A stretch of 64,000 bases of DNA from Streptomyces sp. MspMP-M5 (GTDB lineage Bacteria; Actinomycetota; Actinomycetes; Streptomycetales; Streptomycetaceae). Shown piece by piece: positions 8,671 to 16,851 of the stretch (within the stretch, counting starts at the first letter, position 1; each line of letters opens with the position of its first letter). The notes below the pieces were generated by a model. The model searched no databases. It saw only the letters and a program-made list of their open reading frames with translations, and was not told the DNA's origin. The translations under genes were made by a program, and so were the position numbers. Location: NCBI RefSeq assembly GCF_000373585.1, contig NZ_KB891898.1, forward strand, positions 1 to 64,000, read 5' to 3'.

Positions 8671-8825
8671 GCGGGCGGCGACGGGCTCCCCGCCAGGGGC
8701 GAGGCCCGGCCGCGTCGGCCGTCCCCCTTAGACTTGACCTTTGGCACCTTTGGCGCACCAGCATCGCGGGCGAGCCGAGGCGACGCGAGCCAAGCCAAGC
8801 CAGTCCACCGGAAGCACGGGAAGAG

Positions 8826-9956
8826 ATGTCCGCACCCAATAAGTCGTACGACCCTGTCGAGGTCGAAGCCCTGAAACCGGAAGAGATCGCCCGACGGGTC
8901 GACGAGGCGCTGGCCGCCATCGCCGCCGCGGGTGACCTCGACGCGCTCGCCCAGGCGAAGATCGCGCACGCCGGTGGCACCTCGCCGCTCGCCCTCGCCA
9001 ACCGCGAGATCGGCGCCCTCCCCCCGCACGCCAAGGCGGAGGCCGGCAAGCGCGTCGGCCAGGCCCGCGGCCGGGTGAGCCAGGCGCTCAAGGCCCGGCA
9101 GGAAGAGCTGGAGGCGGAGCGCGACGCCCGCGTCCTGGTCGAGGAGGCGGTGGACGTCACGCTGCCCTACGACCGGGTGGCGGCCGGCGCCCGGCACCCG
9201 CTGACCACCTTCATGGAGCGGGTCGCGGACGTCTTCGTCGCGATGGGCTACGAGGTCGCCGAGGGCCCCGAGGTCGAGGCCGAGTGGTTCAACTTCGACG
9301 CGCTGAACTTCGTCCCCGACCACCCGGCGCGCCAGATGCAGGACACCTTCTTCGTGAAGGCCAACGGCACCCAGGGCGACGCGGCCGAGTCCGGCGTGGT
9401 GCTGCGCACCCACACCTCGCCGGTGCAGGCCCGTTCGCTGGTCGACCGCGAGCCGCCGGTCTACGTCGTCTGCCCGGGGCGGGTCTACCGCACCGACGAG
9501 CTGGACGCCACGCACTCCCCGGTCTTCCACCAGATCGAGCTGCTCGCCGTCGACGAGGGCCTGACCATGGCGGACCTCAAGGGCACCCTGGACCACATGG
9601 TCCGGGCGCTGTTCGGTCCGGACATGAAGACCCGGCTGCGGCCCAACTACTTCCCGTTCACCGAGCCGTCCGCCGAGATGGACATGGTCTGCTACGTCTG
9701 CCGTGGCGCGTCCGTGGGCAACCCCGACCGGCCGTGCCGCACCTGCTCCAGCGAGGGCTGGATCGAGCTGGGCGGCTGCGGCATGGTCAACCCCAAGGTG
9801 CTGATCGCCTGCGGCGTCGACCCCGAGAAGTACAGCGGTTTCGCCTTCGGGTTCGGAATCGACCGGATGCTGATGTTCCGGCACAACGTGGAAGACATGC
9901 GCGACATGTTCGAGGGCGACGTCCGGTTCACCCGGCCGTTCGGGATGGAGATCTGA
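8826..9956 (+). CDS. pheS: Phenylalanine-tRNA ligase alpha subunit
   Basis: 376 residues: an N-terminal coiled-coil tRNA-binding arm (ALAAIAAAGDLDALAQAKIAHAG) followed by the class II catalytic core, with HPLTTFMERV, a TFFVKA segment, HTSPVQARS, RVYRTDELDATHSPVFHQ (motif 2 region) and FGFGIDRMLMFRH (motif 3). It charges tRNA-Phe as an alpha2beta2 enzyme. The ATG at 8826 follows GGGAAGAG. The stop overlaps the pheT start (TGATG at 9954-9958), so the subunits are coupled. I see no T-box in the 155-base upstream gap. Confidence 0.97.
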   Translation: MSAPNKSYDPVEVEALKPEEIARRVDEALAAIAAAGDLDALAQAKIAHAGGTSPLALANREIGALPPHAKAEAGKRVGQARGRVSQALKARQEELEAERDARVLVEEAVDVTLPYDRVAAGARHPLTTFMERVADVFVAMGYEVAEGPEVEAEWFNFDALNFVPDHPARQMQDTFFVKANGTQGDAAESGVVLRTHTSPVQARSLVDREPPVYVVCPGRVYRTDELDATHSPVFHQIELLAVDEGLTMADLKGTLDHMVRALFGPDMKTRLRPNYFPFTEPSAEMDMVCYVCRGASVGNPDRPCRTCSSEGWIELGGCGMVNPKVLIACGVDPEKYSGFAFGFGIDRMLMFRHNVEDMRDMFEGDVRFTRPFGMEI

Positions 9957-12481
9957 TGCGGGTCCCGCTTTCTTGGCTGCGGGAATACGTCGACCTGCCG
10001 GCGACGACGACCGGCCGGGACGTACAGGAGAAGCTCATCGAGGTCGGCCTGGAGGTCGAGACCGTCGAGCGCCTCGGCGAGGGCCTCAGCGGCCCGCTGG
10101 TCGTCGGCCAGGTGCTGACCATCGAGGAGCTGGAGGGCTTCAAGAAGCCGATCCGCTTCTGCACGGTCGACGTCGGCCGGGCCAACGGCACCGGTGAGCC
10201 GCAGGAGATCGTCTGCGGTGCGCGGAACTTCGCGGTCGGCGACAAGGTCGTGGTCGTCCTCCCGGGCGCCGTGCTGCCCGGCGACTTCAAGATCGCCGCC
10301 CGCAAGACCTACGGCAAGACGTCGCACGGCATGATCTGCTCCGGCGACGAGCTGGGCATGGGCGACGACGGGTCCGGCGGCATCATCGTGCTGCCGCCGG
10401 AGTACGAGCCGGGCACCGACGCGATCGAGCTGCTGGAGCTGCGCGACGAGGTGCTGGACATCGCCGTCACCCCGGACCGCGGCTACTGCCTCTCGATGCG
10501 CGGTGTGGCCCGCGAGGCGGCCATCGCGTTCGGGCTGCCGCTGCGCGACCCGGCGCTGCTGGACGTGGCGCCGCCGAACGCCGGCGGCTACCCGGTCCAG
10601 GTCGCCGACCCGATCGGCTGCGACCGCTTCACCGCGCGCACCGTGACCGGTCTGGAGCCGGAGGCCCGCACCCCGATCTGGATGCAGCGCCGGCTGCAGA
10701 AGGCCGGGATGCGGCCGGTCTCGCTCGCCGTGGACATCACCAACTACGTGATGCTGGAGCTGGGCCAGCCGCTGCACGCCTACGACCGCGCCACCGTCGA
10801 CGGCCCGATCGGCGTGCGCCGCGCCACCCCCGGCGAGGAGCTGGTCACCCTGGACGGCACCAAGCGGGTGCTGGACGGCGAGGACCTGGTCATCACCGAC
10901 AACCGCGGCCCGATCGGGCTGGCCGGTGTGATGGGCGGCGCCAACACCGAGATCGCCGCACCGGCCGCCGACCCGGAGACCGGCCAGCTGCGCGGCACCA
11001 CCGACGTGGTGATCGAGGCCGCGCACTTCGACGCGATCGCCATCGCCCGGACCGCCCGCCGCCACCGGCTCTCCTCCGAGGCCGCCAAGCGCTTCGAGCG
11101 CGGGGTGGACCCGGAGGCGGCGTCCGCGGCCGCCCAGCGGACCGTGGACCTGCTGGTGCTGCTCGCCGGCGGCACCGCCGAGGAGGGCGTCACCGAGATC
11201 GTCTCGCCGCGCGGGCCGCGGACGATCACCATCCCGGCGAACCACCCGGACAAGGTCGCCGGTGTGACCTACGGGCGGGAGACCGTCGTCCGCCGCCTGC
11301 AGCAGGTCGGCTGCGACGTCTACGGCCAGGACGAGCTGGTCGTCACCGTGCCGTCCTGGCGCCCGGACCTCTCCGACCCCAACGACCTGGCCGAGGAGGT
11401 CATCCGGCTGGAGGGCTACGAGAACCTGCCCTCCACGCTGCCGCTGCCGCCCGCCGGCCGCGGGCTGACGGAGCGTCAGCGCCTGCACCGCCGGGTCGGC
11501 CGCGCGCTGGCCGGCGCCGGCTACGTCGAGACGCTGAACTACCCGTTCACCGGCTCCGCCGTCCTCGACCAGCTCGGCATCGAGCCGGACGACCCCCGGC
11601 GGGACGCGGTCACCCTGGTGAACCCGCTCTCCGACGAGGAGCCGGACCTGCGCACCACCCTCGTCCCGGGGCTGCTGGCCGCGCTGCGCCGCAACTACGG
11701 GCGCGGCAACCACGACCTGGCGCTCTTCGAGACCGGCCCGGTCTTCCGGGCGACCGGCCAGGAGCAGCCGGCCCGCCGCCTGGTGGTCGACCGCCGGCCG
11801 ACCGACGACGAGATCGCCTCGCTGGACGCCTCGCTGCCGCAGCAGCCGCGGCGGGCCGCCGTGGTCCTCGCCGGCGCGCGGGAGCAGGCCGGCTGGTGGG
11901 GCGCGGGCTATCCGTCCGGATGGGCCGACGCCATCGAGGCCGGCCGGGCCGTCGCCCGTGAGGCCGGCGTGGAGCTGATCGTCCGCCAGGACCAGCACGC
12001 CCCGTGGCACCCCGGTCGGTGCGCGGCGCTGCTCGCGCTGATCGAGGGCGAGGAGGTGCTCGTCGGCAACGCCGGTGAGCTGCACCCGCGGGTCGTCAAG
12101 GCGATGGGCCTGCCGGAGCGCACCAGCGCGATGGAGATCGACCTGGACCGCCTGGAGCGGGCCGGGGCCGGTGCGCTGAAGGCGCCGCGGATCTCCACCT
12201 TCCCGGTCGCCACGCAGGACGTCGCGCTGGTCGTCGACGCCTCGGTGGCGGCGGCGGACGTCGAGGCCGCCCTGCGGGACGGCGCCGGCGAACTCCTGGA
12301 GTCGCTGCGGCTGTTCGACATCTTCACCGGCGAGCAGGTGGGCGCCGGCAAGAAGTCGCTGGCCTACGCCCTGCGGTTCCGGTCACCGGACCGGACGCTG
12401 ACGGCCGAGGAGGCCACCGCGGCCCGGGACGCGGCGGTCGCCGTCGCGGTCGAGCGGGTGGGCGCCGTGCTGCGCGGCTGA
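9956..12481 (+). CDS. pheT: Phenylalanine-tRNA ligase beta subunit
   Basis: 841 residues, full length for bacterial PheT: N-terminal MRVPLSWLREYVDLP, a tRNA-binding OB fold at about residues 40-155 (VVGQVLTIEE, IVCGARNF), the B3/4 editing region, the B5 domain, and a C-terminal ferredoxin-fold anticodon-binding domain (RISTFPVATQDVALVVD, LRLFDIFTGEQVGAGKKSLAY). It is translationally coupled to pheS and followed by a terminator at 12506-12539. Confidence 0.97.
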   Translation: MRVPLSWLREYVDLPATTTGRDVQEKLIEVGLEVETVERLGEGLSGPLVVGQVLTIEELEGFKKPIRFCTVDVGRANGTGEPQEIVCGARNFAVGDKVVVVLPGAVLPGDFKIAARKTYGKTSHGMICSGDELGMGDDGSGGIIVLPPEYEPGTDAIELLELRDEVLDIAVTPDRGYCLSMRGVAREAAIAFGLPLRDPALLDVAPPNAGGYPVQVADPIGCDRFTARTVTGLEPEARTPIWMQRRLQKAGMRPVSLAVDITNYVMLELGQPLHAYDRATVDGPIGVRRATPGEELVTLDGTKRVLDGEDLVITDNRGPIGLAGVMGGANTEIAAPAADPETGQLRGTTDVVIEAAHFDAIAIARTARRHRLSSEAAKRFERGVDPEAASAAAQRTVDLLVLLAGGTAEEGVTEIVSPRGPRTITIPANHPDKVAGVTYGRETVVRRLQQVGCDVYGQDELVVTVPSWRPDLSDPNDLAEEVIRLEGYENLPSTLPLPPAGRGLTERQRLHRRVGRALAGAGYVETLNYPFTGSAVLDQLGIEPDDPRRDAVTLVNPLSDEEPDLRTTLVPGLLAALRRNYGRGNHDLALFETGPVFRATGQEQPARRLVVDRRPTDDEIASLDASLPQQPRRAAVVLAGAREQAGWWGAGYPSGWADAIEAGRAVAREAGVELIVRQDQHAPWHPGRCAALLALIEGEEVLVGNAGELHPRVVKAMGLPERTSAMEIDLDRLERAGAGALKAPRISTFPVATQDVALVVDASVAAADVEAALRDGAGELLESLRLFDIFTGEQVGAGKKSLAYALRFRSPDRTLTAEEATAARDAAVAVAVERVGAVLRG

Positions 12482-12505
12482 CCCGCGCGGCCCCGTGCCG
12501 GATGC

Positions 12506-12539
12506 CGGGCCCCTGTCCACACTGGTGGGCGGGGGCCCG
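12506..12539 (+). terminator. Terminator after pheT
   Basis: CGGGCCCC (12506-12513) pairs with GGGGCCCG (12532-12539); the intervening bases extend the stem with GTCCAC/GTGGGC around a 4-base loop. It lies 25 bases past the pheT stop. Confidence 0.75.
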
Positions 12540-12568
12540 TCCCGTTTCCCGCCCCGGCCCCGGCCCGA

Positions 12569-12585
12569 TTCGCACGGGGTGTGAA
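12569..12585 (+). promoter_or_regulatory. TTCGCACGGGGTGTGAA element upstream of the TPR regulator
   Basis: This 17-base sequence lies 54 bases before the regulator start and recurs exactly at 14972-14988, and inverted at 14937-14953. A short inverted repeat GGACT-TACGG-AGTCC (12603-12617) lies just downstream. A shared exact 17-mer next to two intergenic regions suggests a regulator site; the binding protein is unknown, and the adjacent regulator is the obvious candidate. Confidence 0.5.
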
Positions 12586-12638
12586 CTCCCCCTGATTACG
12601 CTGGACTTACGGAGTCCGTACGTCCTTGGGGGCGAGGC

Positions 12639-13976
12639 ATGGAGCCCAACACGCTGCTCGATGCGATCCTGGACGAGGCCGGCGTCTCGCACGCCGGACT
12701 CGCCGCGCGGATCAACCAGCTCGGACGGCGGCGCGGGCTCGCGCTGCGCTACGAGCACACCGCCGTCGCGCGGTGGCTCAAGGGGCAGCGGCCGCGGGGG
12801 CAGGTGCCGGACCTGATCTGCGAGATCCTCGGCGAGCGGCTGCACCGGCCGGTGAGCCTGGCCGACATCGGGTTCAGCGGACCGGGGGCGCAGCAGGCGC
12901 CGGGGACCCCGCTGTCGGGGTTCGTCGAGCGGGCCACCGCGCTGTGGCGGTCCGACGAGCAGCAGCGGCCGCACGTGGTCGCGGCCCCCGCGCTCACCGG
13001 GACGTCGGCGATCATCCCCGTATGGGAGTGGGAGAACCCGCCGGAGGACTTCGACGTCTCGCGCGACGGGCTGAGCCGGGTCGGAATGGCCGACATCGAG
13101 ATGCTGCGGACGGCGCGGACCCACTACGAGCAGATGTACCGGAAGGCGGGTGGTATCGCTACCAGAGCACGCATCGTGCGGTTCCTCAACACCGAGGCGG
13201 CGCCGCTGCTGCGGGGCAGCTACAGCGACGCGACGGGGCGTCAGCTGCACCGGGCGACCGGTGGGCTGGTGGCCGTGGCGGGCATCTGCGCGTACGACTC
13301 GGACGCTCTCGGGCTGGCCCAGCGCTACTTCCATCAGGCGCTGCGGCTGGCAAAGGCCAGCGGGGACCGCGGACTCGGCGCGTATGTGATCGCGCTGCTG
13401 GTCAACCAGTCCCTCTTCGTACGGGAACACCGCCAGGCGGTCGCCTTCGCGGAGGCGGCCCTGCGCGCCGCGGGCGGACAGCTCACCCCGGCGCTCTCCG
13501 CCGACCTCTACGCGATGCAGGCCAAGGCGTACGCGCGGCTGGGCGACGGCACCGGCGCACTGGACTGCATCCGGCGGGCCGAGGCCGCGGCGGAGCGGAT
13601 CCGCCCGGGGCTGGAGCCCGCCGAGACCGGCTATGTGCAGCCGGGCCTGGTGAACGTACAAGTGGCGGAGGCGCTGCTCAGCCTCGGGGACCTGCGGGCC
13701 GCCCGGGAGCAGGCGGACGCCGCCGTGGACACCCCCGCACACGACCGCGGCCGGGTTCACCGGCTGGCCATGCTCACCCATATCGAGCTGCGCCAAGGGG
13801 ATGCGGACCGGGCCGTGGCGAACGCCGCGGAGATGACGGAGCAGGCCCGGGGCATGGAGTCGCAACGCCTGCGGGACCGGCTGCGGGCGGTGCGCGAGCA
13901 TCTGGCGGAGACCGGGAGCTCCGCGACGGACGCGGCTGCCGATCTCATCGACGAGGTGCTGCGCGTTCCGCTGTGA
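12639..13976 (+). CDS. HTH/TPR transcriptional regulator (NsdA-like)
   Basis: A 445-residue protein. The N-terminal helix-turn-helix-like part (about residues 1-75: DAILDEAGVSHAGLAARIN, HTAVARWLKGQRP) is followed by a linker and a long helical TPR-type region (about 170-430) with repeated AxxLGD/A pairs such as ARLGDGTGALDCIRRAEAAA and LSLGDLRAAREQADAA. Streptomycetes encode many such proteins that govern sporulation or antibiotic production; the resemblance to NsdA is from memory of that family. The ATG at 12639 follows GGGGCGAGGC. A repeated 17-base motif upstream may be its operator (inference). Confidence 0.8.
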   Translation: MEPNTLLDAILDEAGVSHAGLAARINQLGRRRGLALRYEHTAVARWLKGQRPRGQVPDLICEILGERLHRPVSLADIGFSGPGAQQAPGTPLSGFVERATALWRSDEQQRPHVVAAPALTGTSAIIPVWEWENPPEDFDVSRDGLSRVGMADIEMLRTARTHYEQMYRKAGGIATRARIVRFLNTEAAPLLRGSYSDATGRQLHRATGGLVAVAGICAYDSDALGLAQRYFHQALRLAKASGDRGLGAYVIALLVNQSLFVREHRQAVAFAEAALRAAGGQLTPALSADLYAMQAKAYARLGDGTGALDCIRRAEAAAERIRPGLEPAETGYVQPGLVNVQVAEALLSLGDLRAAREQADAAVDTPAHDRGRVHRLAMLTHIELRQGDADRAVANAAEMTEQARGMESQRLRDRLRAVREHLAETGSSATDAAADLIDEVLRVPL

Positions 13977-14024
13977 CCGGGCTCGTGTCACCTTGCTGGC
14001 CCTCAAGCGGAAGGTGGCAGTTAC

Positions 14025-14555
14025 GTGCGTTGGAACAATCTCAGCGAAAAGCCGGTCTACGCGAACCCCTGGTTCCGGGTCAATCTGGCCGATGTGGAAC
14101 TCCCCGACGGCCGTCACCTGGATCACTACCTGATCCGGATGCGGCCGGTGGCGGTGGCCACCGCGGTCAACGAGGCCAATGAGGTGCTGCTGCTGTGGCG
14201 GCACCGGTTCATCACCGACAGCTGGGGGTGGGAGCTGGCCGCCGGCGTCGTGGAGGACGGGGAGGAGCCGGCCGCCGCGGCCGCGCGGGAGATGGAGGAG
14301 GAGACCGGGTGGCGACCCGGACCCCTCCAGCACCTCCTCTCGGTGGAGCCGTCCAACGGCCTCACCGACGCGCGGCACCACATCTACTGGTCCGACCGGG
14401 CCGAGTACCTCGGCGCCCCGCAGGACGACTTCGAGTCGGACCGGCGGGAGTGGGTCGACCTCAAGCTGGTGCCCGACATGGTGGCGAGGGGGGAGGTGCC
14501 GGCCGCGAACATGGCCGCGGCCCTGCTGATGCTCCATCACCTCCGACTCGGCTGA
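14025..14555 (+). CDS. NUDIX hydrolase
   Basis: A 176-residue enzyme with a complete Nudix box (GVVEDGEEPAAAAAREMEEE followed by TGW), which binds the metal and hydrolyses a nucleoside diphosphate linked to another moiety. The layout, with WFRVNLADVELPDG at the N-terminus, resembles the ADP-ribose/ADP-sugar pyrophosphatase group; the true substrate is not determined. The GTG at 14025 is preceded by GGAAGG. It follows the TPR regulator by 48 bases and converges on the small gene at 14568, with only 12 bases between. Confidence 0.88.
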   Translation: MRWNNLSEKPVYANPWFRVNLADVELPDGRHLDHYLIRMRPVAVATAVNEANEVLLLWRHRFITDSWGWELAAGVVEDGEEPAAAAAREMEEETGWRPGPLQHLLSVEPSNGLTDARHHIYWSDRAEYLGAPQDDFESDRREWVDLKLVPDMVARGEVPAANMAAALLMLHHLRLG

Positions 14556-14567
14556 GGCCGGCCGGCG

Positions 14568-14825
14568 TCAGTGCCCGGACGCCTGCCACAGGGCGGCGGC
14601 CCCTGCCGCGAGTCCGGCGAGCGCGGCGAGCGAGGGCAGCGGCCAGCGGCGGCTCTCCAACCGCGTGAGGCGGGCCTGGAGTTCGTCGGCTTCCCGCGTG
14701 TTCTGCTCGCAGCGCTGGGCCTGCAGCCGCAGCTGGCCGTCGACCTTGGCGGTGCGCACGTCGAGTAGGCGCCGCAGCTCCGCTAAGTCGGCGGCGAGAG
14801 TGTCGGGGTCCCGGTGGGCGGTCAC
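14568..14825 (-). CDS. Small coiled-coil protein with C-terminal membrane anchor
   Basis: 85 residues: a charged heptad-like helix (DLAELRRLLDVRTAKVDGQL ... ELQARLTRLESRR), then a single hydrophobic helix (SLAALAGLAAGAAALW) at the C-terminus. It starts at GTG 14825 behind a good GAGGAG (14832-14837). The layout (coiled coil plus tail anchor) is like the XhlA-type small phage or holin-associated proteins, but I see no phage genes beside it, so this is only a structural resemblance. The function is unknown. Confidence 0.6.
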   Translation of the reverse strand: MTAHRDPDTLAADLAELRRLLDVRTAKVDGQLRLQAQRCEQNTREADELQARLTRLESRRWPLPSLAALAGLAAGAAALWQASGH

Positions 14826-14936
14826 GTTCCGCTCCTCTTTCCTTTTCCTGGTGACGGTCGGGTGGATACCTCAACCAGTCAACTGCCCAGGGACGGAAGG
14901 CGGGAGTGTGTGCGGCGGGGAGATACGGGTCAGCGG

Positions 14937-14988
14937 TTCACACCCCGTGCGAAGCGACGCTGCGTGAGCGTTTCGCACGGGGTGTGAA
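14937..14988. repeat. 17-bp perfect inverted repeat (TTCACACCCCGTGCGAA arms)
   Basis: 14937-14953 and 14972-14988 are exact reverse complements with an 18-base spacer. The right arm is identical to 12569-12585. It lies 112 bases upstream of the reverse-strand gene at 14568-14825. It may be an operator, an expression hairpin or a terminator. The rest of 14826-15189 has no gene. Confidence 0.7.
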
Positions 14989-15094
14989 GCGGGTGCGCCG
15001 AGTTGGCGCATTCACACGCTGTCATCAACGGCCGAAGAGGAGTTGACTCTTGGTACGGGGGCCAACAGCCGGCGGTCGGGCGCCCGCCGGCCGG

Positions 15095-15132
15095 GTCCGC
15101 CCGCCGAACCATCCCCCGAGCGGCGGGCGGAC
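15095..15132. terminator. 12-bp stem, terminator-like, beyond the hbd remnant
   Basis: GTCCGCCCGCCG (15095-15106) pairs perfectly with 15121-15132. It sits just past the stop of the reverse-strand hbd fragment, as the hairpin at 21860-21898 does for the intact hbd gene. Confidence 0.55.
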
Positions 15133-15189
15133 GGCCCCCTCTCTCCCGCTGCGCGGGCGACGGCTCAGCCCCACCGCGGGCGCGGCGTC

Positions 15190-15264
15190 TCAGTACGAGT
15201 AGAACCCCGACCCGCTCTCGCGCCCGAGCCGCCCCGCGTCCACCATCCGCTGGAGCAGCGGGGC
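15190..15264 (-). pseudogene. 3' fragment of a 3-hydroxybutyryl-CoA dehydrogenase gene
   Basis: The reverse strand encodes APLLQRMVDAGRLGRESG followed by SGFYSY and a stop. It matches the last 24 residues of the intact dehydrogenase at 21921-22790 (same run with one extra P and K for E) and about 80% of its bases. Upstream of base 15264 the frame stays open, but the residues (RIYCRTWKT) no longer match. It is therefore a detached 3' end, either left when DNA was inserted into an hbd gene or the remnant of a paralogue. No full gene can be read here, and 15265-15476 holds nothing else that I can support. Confidence 0.75.
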
Positions 15265-15476
15265 CGTCTTCCAGGTGCGGCAGTAGATCCGGTTGCCGTA
15301 GAAGGGGGATGTTCCGGTGGAAACGCTCCCCGTTGTTCACGCCTTCGTGCGAGAAGCGGGAACAGAGCCGTCAGATTTCTGGCTCCGCCACTTCACTGGG
15401 GCGATCGGCGGAATCTGAGTAGGCGTACTCATGCGCCCGGCTCCGCCGTGCCGAAAGGTGGGATCGGAGGTGGGGG

Positions 15477-16235
15477 ATGAAGGAGACCGTGGCGACACGG
15501 TGGCGCCGAGTCCGCAGGCGGTCCGCCCAGGCGAGCGGACTGCTGCTGATGTTCGCCCTGGCAGGGCTGACGGCGGCATGTTCTGGCGCGCCGTCGGAGA
15601 AGGAGTTGCGCAGGCAGGCCACGTCGCCCGAAGCGGAGTCTCGAAGGGCGGTGGAGGAGCGGAAGGTGCGCGCTCTGATCGCGCGCCTGACCGCTGTCGA
15701 GGGCCTGGAGCACGTGCTCACACGCGTTACCGACTCCTGTGCGAGGCCCTACAACGGCTCGATCTTCGAGAACAACCGGTCGTCGTATGTCCTCAAGTGC
15801 AGCATGGAGGCCGTCGCCTACTTCGGCCTTCAGGGAGACATCGCCGATGTGTTGCCCCGTATCCGCGCGGCTGGCATCGCGGCTTGGGGATCGCAGGATG
15901 GCGGGGGGCGGGACATGGTGTCCTACGCGCTTGCCTACCACCGTCATCACGGCCGGTACCCGGACGGCTCGCTGATGCCCGCGCCGACCCTCGAAGCTCC
16001 GGGGCTCCGGATCGACTGGGATCGGCTGGGCCTGCCGCTTCCGAACCGGATCGAGGAGCCGACTCTGTGTGCTCCGGCCTCCTCCGGCGACATCTATCAG
16101 CGCTGCTCGATCGCCCCGAAGGCTCCGATGAGCGTCGCTGCCGCTCGGGCCCGTTACGGCACCATTGTGCGCTTCAGCCTCGGTGGCTGGGGCTCCTCCG
16201 CGCAGAACTACTTCACCGTGCCCCGCCGGAAGTGA
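15477..16235 (+). CDS. Predicted lipoprotein of unknown function
   Basis: A 252-residue protein with a basic N-terminus, a hydrophobic stretch and the lipobox LTAAC (Cys35), so it is predicted to be exported and lipid-anchored. Four further cysteines and a WDRLGLPLP segment lie in the mature part. There is a good RBS (GGAGG, 15466-15470) before the ATG. Codon bias is weaker than in the flanking core genes, consistent with acquired DNA. It is the first gene of the island and lies 238 bases before the EACC1-caspase pair in the same direction. I do not recognise the family. Confidence 0.75.
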   Translation: MKETVATRWRRVRRRSAQASGLLLMFALAGLTAACSGAPSEKELRRQATSPEAESRRAVEERKVRALIARLTAVEGLEHVLTRVTDSCARPYNGSIFENNRSSYVLKCSMEAVAYFGLQGDIADVLPRIRAAGIAAWGSQDGGGRDMVSYALAYHRHHGRYPDGSLMPAPTLEAPGLRIDWDRLGLPLPNRIEEPTLCAPASSGDIYQRCSIAPKAPMSVAAARARYGTIVRFSLGGWGSSAQNYFTVPRRK

Positions 16236-16378
16236 TACCCGCCGGAACCCACTCCCTCGGTCTTGTATGTGGAACAGGTCCTGCCGAAGACGAGGCGGAA
16301 GAGCCACATGAGGCCAGCCCATCGGCTGACCAGACCTGCTATGGCGAGCACCACCAGCAGTAACGCGATCACCGGCAC
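16208..16378 (-). CDS. Possible small membrane protein
   Basis: A 56-codon reverse ORF (GTG at 16378, or GTG at 16372) encodes one strong hydrophobic segment, IALLLVVLAIAGLV, followed by RWAGLMWLFRLVFGRTC and a polar tail. It contains a TTA codon just after the start. No convincing RBS is visible, and its end overlaps the 3' end of the lipoprotein gene, so it may be chance. Confidence 0.25.
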   Translation of the reverse strand: MPVIALLLVVLAIAGLVSRWAGLMWLFRLVFGRTCSTYKTEGVGSGGYHFRRGTVK

Positions 16379-16473
16379 GGAGTGGCAGGGTCCTGGTGGA
16401 TTCTCGACCCTCGCTGATCATTTCTCCGTAGCCCGGGCTGACAGGACGGATTGTGGGTCAGGATGGACCGGTG

Positions 16474-16851
16474 ATGAGTGAAGGAGTACGGGAACTGTGG
16501 TTGCGCGTACCAGGCACGGAGGGCCAACTTCGGTCTCTGAGGGACTGGTTACGTCATGAGGACGCATTACGGGGACGGGTGCGGGCATGCCAGTCCCCGC
16601 CCGCACCAGGGGAGATGGGCAGGGCACTGGACGCACTGGCGGTGGCCGTCGGCTCCGGTGGAATGGGGGTGGTACTGGCCAACTGCCTGACCACCTGGAT
16701 TGCTCAGCGGCGCGCGGATCTGCGGATCACGGTGAGTACGCAGGACGGCCGCACTGTGGAAGTAGACGCCAAGCGCGTCGACGCGCAGGTACTTACCCGA
16801 GATATCGAGCGTCTGCTCAACAACCCTGAGGCGGAGGGGAATCAGCAGTGA
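16474..16851 (+). CDS. Effector-associated constant component EACC1
   Basis: 125 residues with the pattern of the EACC1 family: LRSLRDWLRHEDALRGRV, SPPAPGEMGRALDALAVAVG, then WIAQRRADLRITVSTQDGRT. EACC1 proteins are small constant partners encoded next to variable effector domains in predicted actinobacterial conflict systems (family knowledge). Codons 26 and 32 are TTA (16549-16551 and 16567-16569), the codon read only by the bldA tRNA. Start options are ATG 16474 (chosen; AGGATGG upstream), GTG 16471 and GTG 16453. Its stop overlaps the caspase start (GTGA at 16848-16851), so the pair is coupled and probably forms one functional unit. Confidence 0.85.
   Translation: MSEGVRELWLRVPGTEGQLRSLRDWLRHEDALRGRVRACQSPPAPGEMGRALDALAVAVGSGGMGVVLANCLTTWIAQRRADLRITVSTQDGRTVEVDAKRVDAQVLTRDIERLLNNPEAEGNQQ

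Noticed and set aside
8671..8825. T-box or attenuator before pheS
   Set aside because: Only short CCAAG-type repeats; no T-box sequence and no terminator hairpin.
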